Positions 34,467-42,565 of a DNA stretch of 64,000 nucleotides are shown in pieces (the stretch's first letter is position 1; each line of letters starts with the position of its first letter). Source of the stretch: Kineococcus gynurae (GTDB lineage Bacteria > Actinomycetota > Actinomycetes > Actinomycetales > Kineococcaceae); assembly GCF_050871315.1 (NCBI RefSeq), contig NZ_JBJLRE010000020.1. The stretch is one strand, 5' to 3'. Both the position numbers and the translations under genes were made by a program. A model generated the notes under the pieces. It was not told where the DNA came from. It did no database searches and saw nothing but the letters and a program-made list of their open reading frames with translations.

Positions 34467-34477
34467 TGTCGTTCAGG

Positions 34478-37054
34478 TCAGACGTCGCGTTCCTGGGCCC
34501 GCAGCGCCCGGGCGACGCCGTCACGGTTCTCGAGGACCAGCCGGCGCAGGGCCGGCGCGGCGTCGGGGTGCTCCTCCAACCACGCGTCCGTCCGGTCCAG
34601 CAGGTCCGCGTCGGCCAGTTCCAGCGGGTAGAGACCGGTCACGATCTGCTGGGCCATCTCGTTGGTCCGGTCCGCCCAGACCCGGGTCAGGGAGGCGAAG
34701 TAGGGCTCGACGAAACCGCGCAGCAGCTCGGGATCGGCGACGCGGGTGAACCCGGCGATCGCGCTGGCGGCCATGGCGTTCGGGAGGTCCCCCCGCTCGA
34801 CGACCCGGTCCCAGACGGCCTGCTTCGCCTCGGCCGTCGGCATCGCGGCGCGGGCGGCCGTCGCGGCCCGCGCCCCGTTGGCCGTGTTGTCGGCCGCCTG
34901 CTCGGCAGCGATCTCCGCCTCACCCATCCGCCCGGCGGCCACCAGCGAGGTCAGCAGCACCCAGCGCAGGTCGGTGTCGACGTCGAGCCCCGGCAGGCTG
35001 GTCGTCCCGGCGAGCAGCCCGGCCACGGTGTCCAGCGGCTGCCCGTCCCGGGCCGCCGCCGCGAGGGCCCGGACGAACTGCAGCTGCGTGTCGCTGCCCG
35101 GCTCGGCCGTCCGGAGCAGCTCGAGCAGGGCCTCGGCGCTGCGGGCGGAGACCTCGGCCCGGGCGGCCGGGGCCACGTACAGGTCGACCGTCGTCCGCAG
35201 CTGGCGCAGCAGCACCAGGAGCACCGTCGAGTCCGGCCGGCTGCCCGGGTCGCCCGGCAGCAGCGTCGACAGCAGCAGGTCGACGTAGGACCGGGCGGGG
35301 GACTCCCCGTCGCGCGTCATGTCCCACAGGGCCGCCGCCACCAGGGCCCGCGGCAACGAGTCCTCGAAGGCGTTGAGCCGGTCGAGCGCCGTGGTCAGCG
35401 AGGCGGGGTCCAACCTGATCTTGGCGTAGGCGAGGTCGTCGTCGTTCACCAGCAGCAGGTCCGGACGCCGGGTCCCCACCAGGTCGGGCAGCTCGGTCAC
35501 CGCCCCCGCGACGTCCAGCTCGATGCGCCGCGTCCGGTGCAGCCGACCGTCCTGCAGGTCGTAGGCGCCCAGCGCCAGCCGGTGCGAGCGCAGGTGCGGG
35601 TGCGCGGTCGGCGCGGTCTGCTCCAGACGGGCCGCGGTGATCACCCCGTCGGCGTCGACCTCCAGCACCGGGCGCAGGGTGGCGACCCCGGCCGTCTCCA
35701 ACCACTCCTGCGACCACACGCCGAGGTCGCGGCCCGAGGTGGCCTCGAGCTCGACCAGCAGGTCGCGCAGCTCGGTGCTGCCGTAGGCGTGCTTGCGGAA
35801 GTAGGCGCGGACCCCGCCCAGGAACTCCTCGCGGCCCACGTAGGCCACCAGCTGGCGCAGGACGCTGGCGCCCTTGGCGTAGGTGATCCCGTCGAAGTTC
35901 ACCTCGACGTCCTCGAGGTCGTTGATCGCCGCGACGATGGGGTGGGTCGTCGGCAGCTGGTCCTGCCGGTAGGCCCACGACTTCTCGAGCGAGGCGAAGG
36001 TGGTCCAGGCCCCGGTCCATTCGGTGGCCTCGGCCGTGGCCAGGGTGCTGGCGAACTCCGCGAAGGACTCGTTGAGCCACAGGTCGTTCCACCAGCGCAT
36101 GGTCACCAGGTCGCCGAACCACATGTGGGCCAGCTCGTGCAGGACCGTGACCACCCGACGTTCCACCGTGGCCTCGGGAACCTTGGACCGGAAGACGTAG
36201 GCCTCGGTGAAGGTGACCGCGCCGACGTTCTCCATCGCCCCGGCGTTGAACTCGGGGACGAAGATCTGGTCGTACTTGGGGAAGGGGAACGGCAGGTCGA
36301 ACTCGCGCTCGTAGAACGTGAACCCGGCACGGGTCGCGTCCATGACCGCCTCGGCCTCCAGGTGCGGCAGCAGGGAACGACGGCAGTAGACGCCCAGCGG
36401 GACGGTGCGACCGTCGGCGCTCGTGAGCTCCCCGGTGCGGCCCTCGTAGGGCCCGGCCACGACCGCGGTCACGTAGGAGGACAGGCGCGGCGTGGGGTCG
36501 AACCGCCACCGCCGCGCGTCCCCGCCGTCGCGGGGGCCGACAGTCTCGACGGAGGCGACCGGCATGCAGGAGAACACCTGCCAGTGCGCGGGGGCGGTCA
36601 CGTCGAAGCGGAACTCCGCCTTGAGGTCGGGCTGCTCGAAGACCGCGAACACCCGCCGGGAGTCGGCGACCTCGAACTGGGAGTACAGGTACACCTCGTC
36701 ATCGACCGGGTCGACGAACCGGTGCAGCCCCTCCCCGGTGTTCATGTAGGCGCAGTCGGCCACCACGACCAGCTCGTTGTCCTGGGCCAGGCCCTCGAGC
36801 GAGATGCGGGCGCCGTCGAACACGGCCGCGGCCTCCAGCTCGGTCCCGTTGAGCCGGACCGTCTCGACGCGCGGGGCGATCAGGTCGACGAACGTCGCCG
36901 ACCCCGGGGTGGCCGAGAAGCGCATCGTCGTGCGGGAGCGGAAGGTCTCCGCCCCCACCGTCAGGTCCAGCTCGACGTCGTAGGACTGCGCGCGCACGAT
37001 CCCGGCGCGCTGGCGCGCCTCCTCGCGCGTCAGATTCTCCCCGGGCACACCCAC
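34478..37054 (-). CDS. pepN: Aminopeptidase N (M1 family)
   Basis: 858 residues. It removes N-terminal residues from peptides in the cytosol with one zinc. The exopeptidase motif GAMEN is near residue 271, the zinc site HELAH near 305 and the third ligand in LWLNESFAEF near 326. The C-terminal ERAP1-like helical domain is complete. The open frame continues to 39172 but overlaps genes on the other strand; GTG at 37054 has GGAGG 7 nt upstream, with GTG at 37048 as an alternative. Divergent to the DsbA-fold gene. Confidence 0.95.
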   Translation of the reverse strand: MGVPGENLTREEARQRAGIVRAQSYDVELDLTVGAETFRSRTTMRFSATPGSATFVDLIAPRVETVRLNGTELEAAAVFDGARISLEGLAQDNELVVVADCAYMNTGEGLHRFVDPVDDEVYLYSQFEVADSRRVFAVFEQPDLKAEFRFDVTAPAHWQVFSCMPVASVETVGPRDGGDARRWRFDPTPRLSSYVTAVVAGPYEGRTGELTSADGRTVPLGVYCRRSLLPHLEAEAVMDATRAGFTFYEREFDLPFPFPKYDQIFVPEFNAGAMENVGAVTFTEAYVFRSKVPEATVERRVVTVLHELAHMWFGDLVTMRWWNDLWLNESFAEFASTLATAEATEWTGAWTTFASLEKSWAYRQDQLPTTHPIVAAINDLEDVEVNFDGITYAKGASVLRQLVAYVGREEFLGGVRAYFRKHAYGSTELRDLLVELEATSGRDLGVWSQEWLETAGVATLRPVLEVDADGVITAARLEQTAPTAHPHLRSHRLALGAYDLQDGRLHRTRRIELDVAGAVTELPDLVGTRRPDLLLVNDDDLAYAKIRLDPASLTTALDRLNAFEDSLPRALVAAALWDMTRDGESPARSYVDLLLSTLLPGDPGSRPDSTVLLVLLRQLRTTVDLYVAPAARAEVSARSAEALLELLRTAEPGSDTQLQFVRALAAAARDGQPLDTVAGLLAGTTSLPGLDVDTDLRWVLLTSLVAAGRMGEAEIAAEQAADNTANGARAATAARAAMPTAEAKQAVWDRVVERGDLPNAMAASAIAGFTRVADPELLRGFVEPYFASLTRVWADRTNEMAQQIVTGLYPLELADADLLDRTDAWLEEHPDAAPALRRLVLENRDGVARALRAQERDV

Positions 37055-37195
37055 GTCCTCTCCTCCGACCGGCACCGCCCTGGAGGTCGGTGCCGCCACC
37101 TCTCCTCGGCGACAGCTGCGCACTCTGCCACGCCCCTGCGACACGTGCTCCGGCCCGGGGTGTCCCCCCGCGCGGGCGGGGGCAGGATGACCCTC

Positions 37196-37801
37196 ATGAG
37201 TGCTGCCACCGCCGACTTCTGGTTCGACCCGCTGTGCCCCTGGGCCTGGATGACCTCCCGCTGGATGCTCGAGGTCGAGAAGGTCCGCGACGTCGAGGTG
37301 CGCTGGCACGTGATGAGCCTGTCGGTGCTCAACGAGGGGCGTGACCTCCCCGAGGAGTACCGCGAGCTGATGACCAAGGGCTGGGGCCCGGTCCGCGTCG
37401 TCACCGCGGCGCGCGCCGCGCACGGCGACGACGTCGTCCTGCCGCTCTACACCGCTCTGGGCACCCGCATCCACCCCGGTGGGGACAAGGACTTCGACCG
37501 GGTCGTCGCCGAGGCGCTGGCCGAGGTCGGCCTGCCCGCCGAGCTGGCCGCCGCCGCCACCTCCGAGGAGCACGACGAGGCCCTGCGCGCCTCCCACCAG
37601 GAGGGCATCGACAAGGTCGGGCAGGACGTCGGCACCCCCGTCGTGGCCTTCGACGACGTCGCCTTCTTCGGCCCCGTCGTGACCCCCGCCCCGAAGGGCG
37701 AGGCGGCCGGGCGGTTGTGGGACGGCTGCCTGCTCGTCGCCGGGACCCCCGGTTTCTTCGAGCTCAAGCGCACCCGCACGCAGGACCCGATCTTCGACTG
37801 A
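37196..37801 (+). CDS. DsbA-fold mycothiol-dependent reductase homologue (Rv2466c type) with CPWA active site
   Basis: 201 residues. The protein follows mycobacterial Rv2466c closely along its length: DFWFDPLCPWAWMTSRW, GWGPVRVVTAARAAHG, GQDVGTPVVAFDDVAFFGPV and FFELKRTRTQDPIFD. Rv2466c is a mycothiol-dependent nitroreductase/oxidoreductase with a CPWC site. Here the second cysteine is Ala (C14-P-W-A17), leaving a single active Cys. ATG at 37196 lies 7 nt after CAGGAT; ATG at 37187 is also in frame. Confidence 0.85.
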   Translation: MSAATADFWFDPLCPWAWMTSRWMLEVEKVRDVEVRWHVMSLSVLNEGRDLPEEYRELMTKGWGPVRVVTAARAAHGDDVVLPLYTALGTRIHPGGDKDFDRVVAEALAEVGLPAELAAAATSEEHDEALRASHQEGIDKVGQDVGTPVVAFDDVAFFGPVVTPAPKGEAAGRLWDGCLLVAGTPGFFELKRTRTQDPIFD

Positions 37802-37846
37802 CACCCCGCCGCAGGGCGGGGGCCCGCGCTCTGGGAGGCTCCCGCC

Positions 37847-38320
37847 ATGCGCGTCCACATCGGCACCGACCACGCCGGATTCGAGCTCAAGGAGCACCTC
37901 GTCGCCCACCTGCGGGGGCTGGGGCACGACGTCGTCGACCACGGCGCCCTCGTCTACGACGCCGTCGACGACTACCCCCCCTTCATCCTGCGCACCGCGC
38001 AGGCGGTCGTGGACGAGCCCGGCAGCCTCGGCCTCGTGCTCGGCGGTTCCGGCAACGGCGAGCAGATCGCCGCGAACGCGGTGCCCGGCATCCGGGCCGC
38101 CCTGACCTGGTCGGTCGAGACGGCCCGGCTGGCCCGGGAGCACAACGACGCCCAGGTCGCGGGCATCGGGGCGCGCATGCACACTCTCGCCGAGGCGGCC
38201 CTGATCGCCGAGGCGTTCGTGACGACCCCGTTCTCGGGCGAGGCCCGGCACCAGCGCCGCATCGACCTGCTCACCGCCTACGCCGAGACGGGGGAGCTGC
38301 CGCCGCTGCCCCAGCCCTGA
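37847..38320 (+). CDS. rpiB: Ribose-5-phosphate isomerase B
   Basis: 157 residues. RpiB interconverts ribose-5-phosphate and ribulose-5-phosphate in the pentose phosphate pathway. Motifs are MRVHIGTDHAGFELKEHL, VLGGSGNGEQIAANAVPGI with the catalytic Glu of the mycobacterial type, REHNDAQVAGIGARMHT and RHQRRIDLL. Start has GGGAGG upstream. It sits 45 nt after the DsbA-fold gene and before nei, probably one transcript. Confidence 0.93.
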   Translation: MRVHIGTDHAGFELKEHLVAHLRGLGHDVVDHGALVYDAVDDYPPFILRTAQAVVDEPGSLGLVLGGSGNGEQIAANAVPGIRAALTWSVETARLAREHNDAQVAGIGARMHTLAEAALIAEAFVTTPFSGEARHQRRIDLLTAYAETGELPPLPQP

Positions 38321-38350
38321 CCCGGGCGGGCCCGACCCGCGAGGGGTGCC

Positions 38351-39160
38351 ATGCCCGAGGGCCACACCGTCCACCGTCACGCCCGGGAGCTGGCCCGGCG
38401 CTTCCGAGGTGCCCCGGTCCGGGTGAGCAGTCCGCAGGGCCGCTTCGGCGACGGGGCCCGGGCGCTGGACGGCAGGGAGGTCGTGGGCACCGACGCCCAC
38501 GGCAAGCACCTCTTCCTCGACGTGGCGCACGAGGCCGACGAGCCGGCCCGCACGCTGCACGTCCACCTCGGGCTCTACGGCAAATGGACCTTCGGCACGG
38601 GGGAACCGCCCGCCCCGCGCGGTCTGGTGCGTGCCCGGCTCGAGAACGGCGAGCACTGGGCCGACCTCCGCGGTCCCACGGCCTGCGAGGTGCTGGAGCC
38701 CGAACAGGTGTCCGCGGTCCACGAGCGCCTCGGTCCCGACCCGTTGCGCGGGGACGACCCGGGGCCGGCCCTCGCCCGGATCGGACGGTCGCGGGCCCCC
38801 GTGGCCGGGCTGCTCATGCAGCAGGAGGTCGTCGCGGGCGTGGGGGTCGTCTACCGCGCCGAAGCGCTCTTCCGGGCGGGACTCGACCCCTACCGTCCCG
38901 GTCGGGCCGTCGGCGAGGAGACCCTCGGTGAGCTCTGGTCCGACCTGCGCGAGCTGCTGCGCACCGGGGTCCGGGCGGGGCGCATCGTGACGACGCGGCC
39001 CGAGCACCGGTCCCGCCCGACGGGGCGGGTCACCCGCGCCGACGCCCACTACGTCTACCGACGCACGGGAGAGCCGTGCCGGGTCTGCTCGACCCCGGTG
39101 GCGCACGCCGACCTGGCCGGTCGCCACCTCTACTGGTGCCCGCGCTGCCAACCGGGGTGA
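38351..39160 (+). CDS. nei: Fpg/Nei-family DNA glycosylase
   Basis: 269 residues. A base-excision glycosylase/AP lyase of the Nei group. The catalytic N-terminus MPEGHTVHRHAREL, the helix-two-turn-helix with VAGLLMQQEVVAGVGVVYRAEA, and a complete C-terminal zinc finger (CRVC and WCPRC, about residues 243-266) are present. Removes oxidised pyrimidines in related proteins. It follows rpiB by 30 nt. Confidence 0.92.
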   Translation: MPEGHTVHRHARELARRFRGAPVRVSSPQGRFGDGARALDGREVVGTDAHGKHLFLDVAHEADEPARTLHVHLGLYGKWTFGTGEPPAPRGLVRARLENGEHWADLRGPTACEVLEPEQVSAVHERLGPDPLRGDDPGPALARIGRSRAPVAGLLMQQEVVAGVGVVYRAEALFRAGLDPYRPGRAVGEETLGELWSDLRELLRTGVRAGRIVTTRPEHRSRPTGRVTRADAHYVYRRTGEPCRVCSTPVAHADLAGRHLYWCPRCQPG

Positions 39161-39203
39161 CCGCCGGACCACCCCGCGGACCGATCGCGGTTAGTGTTCA
39201 GAT

Positions 39204-40319
39204 GTGCACGCAGAGCGATGGCGCCCGGTGGTGCGCCAGGTCCGCGCCTGGGGTCGTCGGGGCCGGCGCGTGCTCGCCCGACCGCCCCAGAACCCGACCG
39301 TCGTCGTCCTCGCCGTCCTGACGGTCCTCATCGGTCTCGGCGCGAGCCGCACCCAGCTGGTCCCGCTCACCGCGCTCATCCCGGTCGTGCTGCTCGGCGC
39401 CTCGCTCCTGCGGTTGGAGCGCATGCTCCTGCTCGTGGGCGTCGCCCTGCTGGCCCTGGCCCTCGTCACGCACGGTCGGTGGGGAACCGCCCGTCCGGTG
39501 CAGCTCAGCCTCATCGTCACGCTGGTCCTGACGTTCGGGTTCGCGCTGGCGTTCGCGCGCAGCCGGGGCCGGCTCGGGCTGGCCGGGTTCCTCGGCGAGG
39601 CGATGCTGGTGGAGCTGCGCGAGCGTCTGCTCGACCAGTCCGCGCTGGAGGCGACCCCGCAGGGCTGGTCGGTGGAGGGGCTGCGCCGTCCGGCCCACGG
39701 GGACGCGTTCTCCGGTGACGTGCTCCTGTCGACCCTGGCCCCGGACGGACGGACCCTGGAGATCTGCCTCGTCGACGTCTCGGGCAAGGGGCAGGACGCG
39801 GGGGTGCGCGGCCTGCTCCTGGCCGGGTCCTTCGGCGGGTTGCTGGGAGCGGTCGCCCCGGGATCGTTCCTCACGGCCGCCAACCGCTACGTCCTGCGCC
39901 AACGCTGGACGGAGGGCTTCGCGACCGCCGTGCACCTCTCCGTCGACCTCGATCGCGGTGACGTCGTCGTCTCCACCGCGGGCCACCCGCCCCCGGTCCG
40001 GTTGGTGTCCGGACGGCCCTCGGTGCTCGAGCTGCCCGGTGCGGGGCCTGCCCTCGGCCTGCTGCCCGACCCGCCCTTCCCGGTGACCCGGCTGCACCTG
40101 GACCCGGGCGACGCCCTGCTCGTCTACTCCGACGGGGTGGTCGAGCACCGCGACGCCGACCTGGAGGAGGGCATCCGACGACTGGCCGTCGAACTGGGTC
40201 GCCAGCCCGACCCGCGGGACGGCACCTTCCTCGCCCGCCTCGTCGACGACTTCGCCCCCGGGGAGTCGGACGACCGCACGGCCTGCCTGGTCCGACGCCA
40301 GGAGCCGCGCCCGGTCTGA
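39204..40319 (+). CDS. Membrane-anchored PP2C/SpoIIE-type serine phosphatase
   Basis: 371 residues. Four hydrophobic segments lie between about 30 and 118, then a cytosolic SpoIIE-like PP2C domain: DAFSGDVLLSTLAPDGRTLE, LVDVSGKGQDAGVRGLLLAG, STAGHPPPVRLVSG, LLVYSDGVVEHRDAD and the closing GESDDRTACLVRR. The metal-binding Asp residues (GDV, VDVSGKG, SDG, DD) are kept. No PAS, GAF or HAMP sensor is visible. It may dephosphorylate an anti-sigma-factor antagonist. GTG at 39204 lies 6 nt after TAGTGT. Confidence 0.87.
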   Translation: MHAERWRPVVRQVRAWGRRGRRVLARPPQNPTVVVLAVLTVLIGLGASRTQLVPLTALIPVVLLGASLLRLERMLLLVGVALLALALVTHGRWGTARPVQLSLIVTLVLTFGFALAFARSRGRLGLAGFLGEAMLVELRERLLDQSALEATPQGWSVEGLRRPAHGDAFSGDVLLSTLAPDGRTLEICLVDVSGKGQDAGVRGLLLAGSFGGLLGAVAPGSFLTAANRYVLRQRWTEGFATAVHLSVDLDRGDVVVSTAGHPPPVRLVSGRPSVLELPGAGPALGLLPDPPFPVTRLHLDPGDALLVYSDGVVEHRDADLEEGIRRLAVELGRQPDPRDGTFLARLVDDFAPGESDDRTACLVRRQEPRPV

Positions 40320-40366
40320 ACCGACCGGGTCGGCGCCGGTCCGGGGCGGGCCTCCGGCCGGAGGGG

Positions 40367-41524
40367 TCAGGGCCGCAGCAGGTCCCGGGCGAGGTCCAGG
40401 GCCACCCGGTGCAGCAGCGGGCGCGCCTGCGCCACGCACGTCTCGGCGGGTTCGCCCAGGTCGGTGAGGGCGATCGCGGCGGCGAACCCCGCGGCCCGCC
40501 AGCGGTCCTCGGTGAGCGCGCGCCGCCCGCTCAGCACCACCACCGGCGCGCCGGCGGCCGCCGCGGCCCGGGCCACCCCGACCGGTGTCTTGCCGCCCAG
40601 GGACTGCTCGTCGAAGGAGCCCTCGCCGGTGACGACGAGGTCGGCGTCGGCGGCTCGTCCGGCGAAACCGGCCAGTTCCAGCACCACGTCGATCCCGGGG
40701 CGCCGCCGGGCGCCGAACAACCCGAGGGCCGGGAGCCCGAGACCTCCGGCCGCCCCCGCCCCCGGGAGGTCGCGCGCCTCGGGCACCCCCGCTGCGGCGA
40801 GGGCGTCGGCGAGGCGGGCGAGACCGGCGTCCAGACGTTCGACGTCGCGGGGGTCGGCCCCCTTCTGCGGTCCGAAGACGGCGGCCGCCCCCCGGGGCCC
40901 GAGCAGCGGGTTGTCGACGTCGGCGGCCAGGGTCCACCCGACCCCCGCCAGTCGCGGGTCGAGACCGTCGAGGTCCACCCGGGCCAGGTCGAGCAGGGCG
41001 CCCCCGCCCCCGGGCAGCTCGCGCCCGGCGGCGTCGAGCAGCCGGGCGCCGAGCGCCTGGAGCATCCCGGCGCCGCCGTCGGTGCTCGCACTGCCCCCGA
41101 CGGCGAGGACCACGCGGCGGGCCCCGTCGTCGAGGGCCGACCGGACGAGCTCCCCGGTGCCCCGGGTCCCCGCGGTCAGCGGCGCGAGCCCGTCCGGCAG
41201 CCGGTCCAGGCCGTCGGCCTGGGCCATCTCGACCAGGGCGTCCTCGCCCCGGCGGGCGAGCACCGCCTCGTGCACCCGGCCGGTCGGGCCGCTCACCACC
41301 CGGGTCAGCGGGCGCCAGCCGGCGGCGAGCGCCGCCTCGACCGTCCCCTCCCCGCCGTCGGCGACCGGGACCTCGGTCGTCCGGACCTCGCGTCCCACCT
41401 CGGCCGCGGCCTGCGCGAACGCGTCGGCGACCGTCGCGGCGACCTCGGCGGCGCTCAGCGAGCCCTTGAACTTGTCGGGGGCCAGGACGACGTGCGGGAC
41501 GCGGTCGGCGGGGAGTCTCAGCAC
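40367..41524 (-). CDS. Glycerate kinase (GarK/GlxK family)
   Basis: 385 residues. Phosphorylates D-glycerate with ATP, as in glyoxylate and glycolate use. Motifs: VVLAPDKFKGSLSAAEVAAT, VPVADGGEGTVEAAL, LAVGGSASTDGGAGMLQALG, FGPQKGADPRDVERLD and VVTGEGSFDEQSLGGKTPVG. GTG at 41524 lies 7 nt after TAGGCT on the minus strand, a leaderless pattern. It shares a very short divergent promoter region with the next gene. Confidence 0.93.
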   Translation of the reverse strand: MLRLPADRVPHVVLAPDKFKGSLSAAEVAATVADAFAQAAAEVGREVRTTEVPVADGGEGTVEAALAAGWRPLTRVVSGPTGRVHEAVLARRGEDALVEMAQADGLDRLPDGLAPLTAGTRGTGELVRSALDDGARRVVLAVGGSASTDGGAGMLQALGARLLDAAGRELPGGGGALLDLARVDLDGLDPRLAGVGWTLAADVDNPLLGPRGAAAVFGPQKGADPRDVERLDAGLARLADALAAAGVPEARDLPGAGAAGGLGLPALGLFGARRRPGIDVVLELAGFAGRAADADLVVTGEGSFDEQSLGGKTPVGVARAAAAAGAPVVVLSGRRALTEDRWRAAGFAAAIALTDLGEPAETCVAQARPLLHRVALDLARDLLRP

Positions 41525-41560
41525 CCGCGCCAGCCTAGGCGGGCGATCCAGCCTGGCGGG

Positions 41561-42103
41561 GTGCGATCACGGGACGTGCGGGCACCGGACGGCACGATCT
41601 GGTCGGTCCGGGTCGAGTTCCTGCCCCGGTGGCGGTACCTGTCGGCCCGCTTGTCGGCCTGGAAGCGGCGGCGCCGGGCCGAGAGCGAGGGTGGGGGGCC
41701 GCTCGGAGACCTCGACGACCTGCTCGTCGGTCTCGCCCTGATCCTCGGCGCGCTCACGGTCGGCCTGCTCGGCTGGTTCGTCGTCGTCCCGCTGCTGCTG
41801 CTGCTGGTGACCGACGCGGTGGTCGTCACGGTCCTCGTGGTCACGGCGGTCCTGGCCCGGCTCGTGCTGCGGCGCCCGTGGACGGTGCGCGCCCGGCCCC
41901 TCGTCGGGCCGCGGCTGCGCGAACCGGGCTTCGCCAAGGCGGTGGTCGGTCTGCGGGCTGCCAGGCGGCTGCGGGAGGAGTTCACCGCGCAGCTCGCCGA
42001 TCCCCTCGCCCCGGGAACGACGAAGCCGGTCCGCGCGAGGCGGACCGGCTCCGGTGGAGCGGGTGACGAGAATCGAACTCGCGTAGCTAGTTTGGAAGAC
42101 TAG
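41561..42103 (+). CDS. Hypothetical membrane protein, 3' end antisense to tRNA-Gly
   Basis: 180 residues if translated to the first stop. An N-terminal soluble part (APDGTIWSVRVEFLPRWRYL) and basic patch (KRRRRAES) precede two hydrophobic helices (LLVGLALILGALTVGLLGWF; VVVPLLLLLVTDAVVVTVLV). I do not recognise a family. The last ~16 residues are encoded opposite tRNA-Gly and the preceding ones opposite its terminator, so the true end may be shorter or the tRNA may have constrained it. GTG at 41561 sits 6 nt after CAGCCT. Confidence 0.6.
   Translation: MRSRDVRAPDGTIWSVRVEFLPRWRYLSARLSAWKRRRRAESEGGGPLGDLDDLLVGLALILGALTVGLLGWFVVVPLLLLLVTDAVVVTVLVVTAVLARLVLRRPWTVRARPLVGPRLREPGFAKAVVGLRAARRLREEFTAQLADPLAPGTTKPVRARRTGSGGAGDENRTRVASLED
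42024..42050 (-). terminator. Terminator of tRNA-Gly
   Basis: AGCCGGTCCG and CGGACCGGCT make a perfect 10-bp stem with a 7-nt loop, 4 nt downstream of the tRNA-Gly CCA end. Confidence 0.75.
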
Positions 42104-42128
42104 GGCTCTACCATTGAGCTACACCCGC
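42055..42128 (-). tRNA. tRNA-Gly (anticodon TCC)
   Basis: The minus strand folds into a full cloverleaf: acceptor GCGGGTG with CACCCGC, D-arm AGCTCAATGGTAGAGC, anticodon arm CTAGTCTTCCAAACTAG (anticodon TCC), and T-arm with GTTCGATTC. The CCA is encoded. A TAAGCT hexamer about 42 nt upstream may be its -10. Confidence 0.95.
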
Positions 42129-42182
42129 AGACGGCCCGGCCCCCTCGCGGGCGCCGGACGCATCGGTGCCAGCTTAGGGCAT

Positions 42183-42332
42183 CGCTCGACGGTCTCGACC
42201 CGGCCCCTCCCCGCCCTGGCGGCGCCCCGCGGCGCTCTCCTCGGGGCCGATCCGACGACGGGATCGGACCCCGTCGTCGGCCTTGCGGGGCATCCCCAGG
42301 ACGGCGATGGACGCGGGATGGACCGTCGAGCG
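42183..42332. other. Potentially structured spacer between two divergent tRNA genes
   Basis: The 270-nt spacer 42129-42398 has no convincing gene. CGCTCGACGGTC (42183-42194) is exactly complementary to GACCGTCGAGCG (42321-42332). Inside lie two alternative hairpins: CGGGGCCGATCC with GGATCGGACCCCG (42242-42273, one bulge) or CGACGACGGG with CCCGTCGTCG (42253-42279). They share bases and cannot form together. No known RNA family is recognised. Confidence 0.4.
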
Positions 42333-42398
42333 ACGCCCGGGAGCATGGTCGGCGGTAGCCTGCTCCGGTACCCGTGGCCGCGTGCGGTCCAGGGTGCG

Positions 42399-42472
42399 CG
42401 GGGTGTGGCGCAGCTTGGTAGCGCGTCCGCTTTGGGAGCGGAAGGCCCCCGGTTCGAATCCGGGTACCCCGA
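42399..42472 (+). tRNA. tRNA-Pro (anticodon TGG)
   Basis: Acceptor CGGGGTG pairs with TACCCCG (last pair G-T). The D-arm GCGCAGCTTGGTAGCGC, the anticodon arm TCCGCTTTGGGAGCGGA (anticodon TGG) and the T-arm GGTTCGAATCC complete the cloverleaf. CCA is not encoded, unlike the tRNA-Gly next to it. Confidence 0.95.
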
Positions 42473-42565
42473 CGGACGTGCACGGGTCGACCGTGCGTGC
42501 CGGACCGACCGACCGACGACCTCGACCTCCGCGAGCAAGCGGAGAGATCCCTGGAGAGACCGACT

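Noticed and set aside
34466..37801. An 1111-codon plus-strand open frame ending in the DsbA-fold protein
   Set aside because: All but the last 201 codons are the mirror of pepN.
40351..40364. Palindrome CCTCCGGCCGGAGG as an operator or terminator
   Set aside because: It is just before the glycerate kinase stop in very GC-rich sequence and too short to stand out from background.
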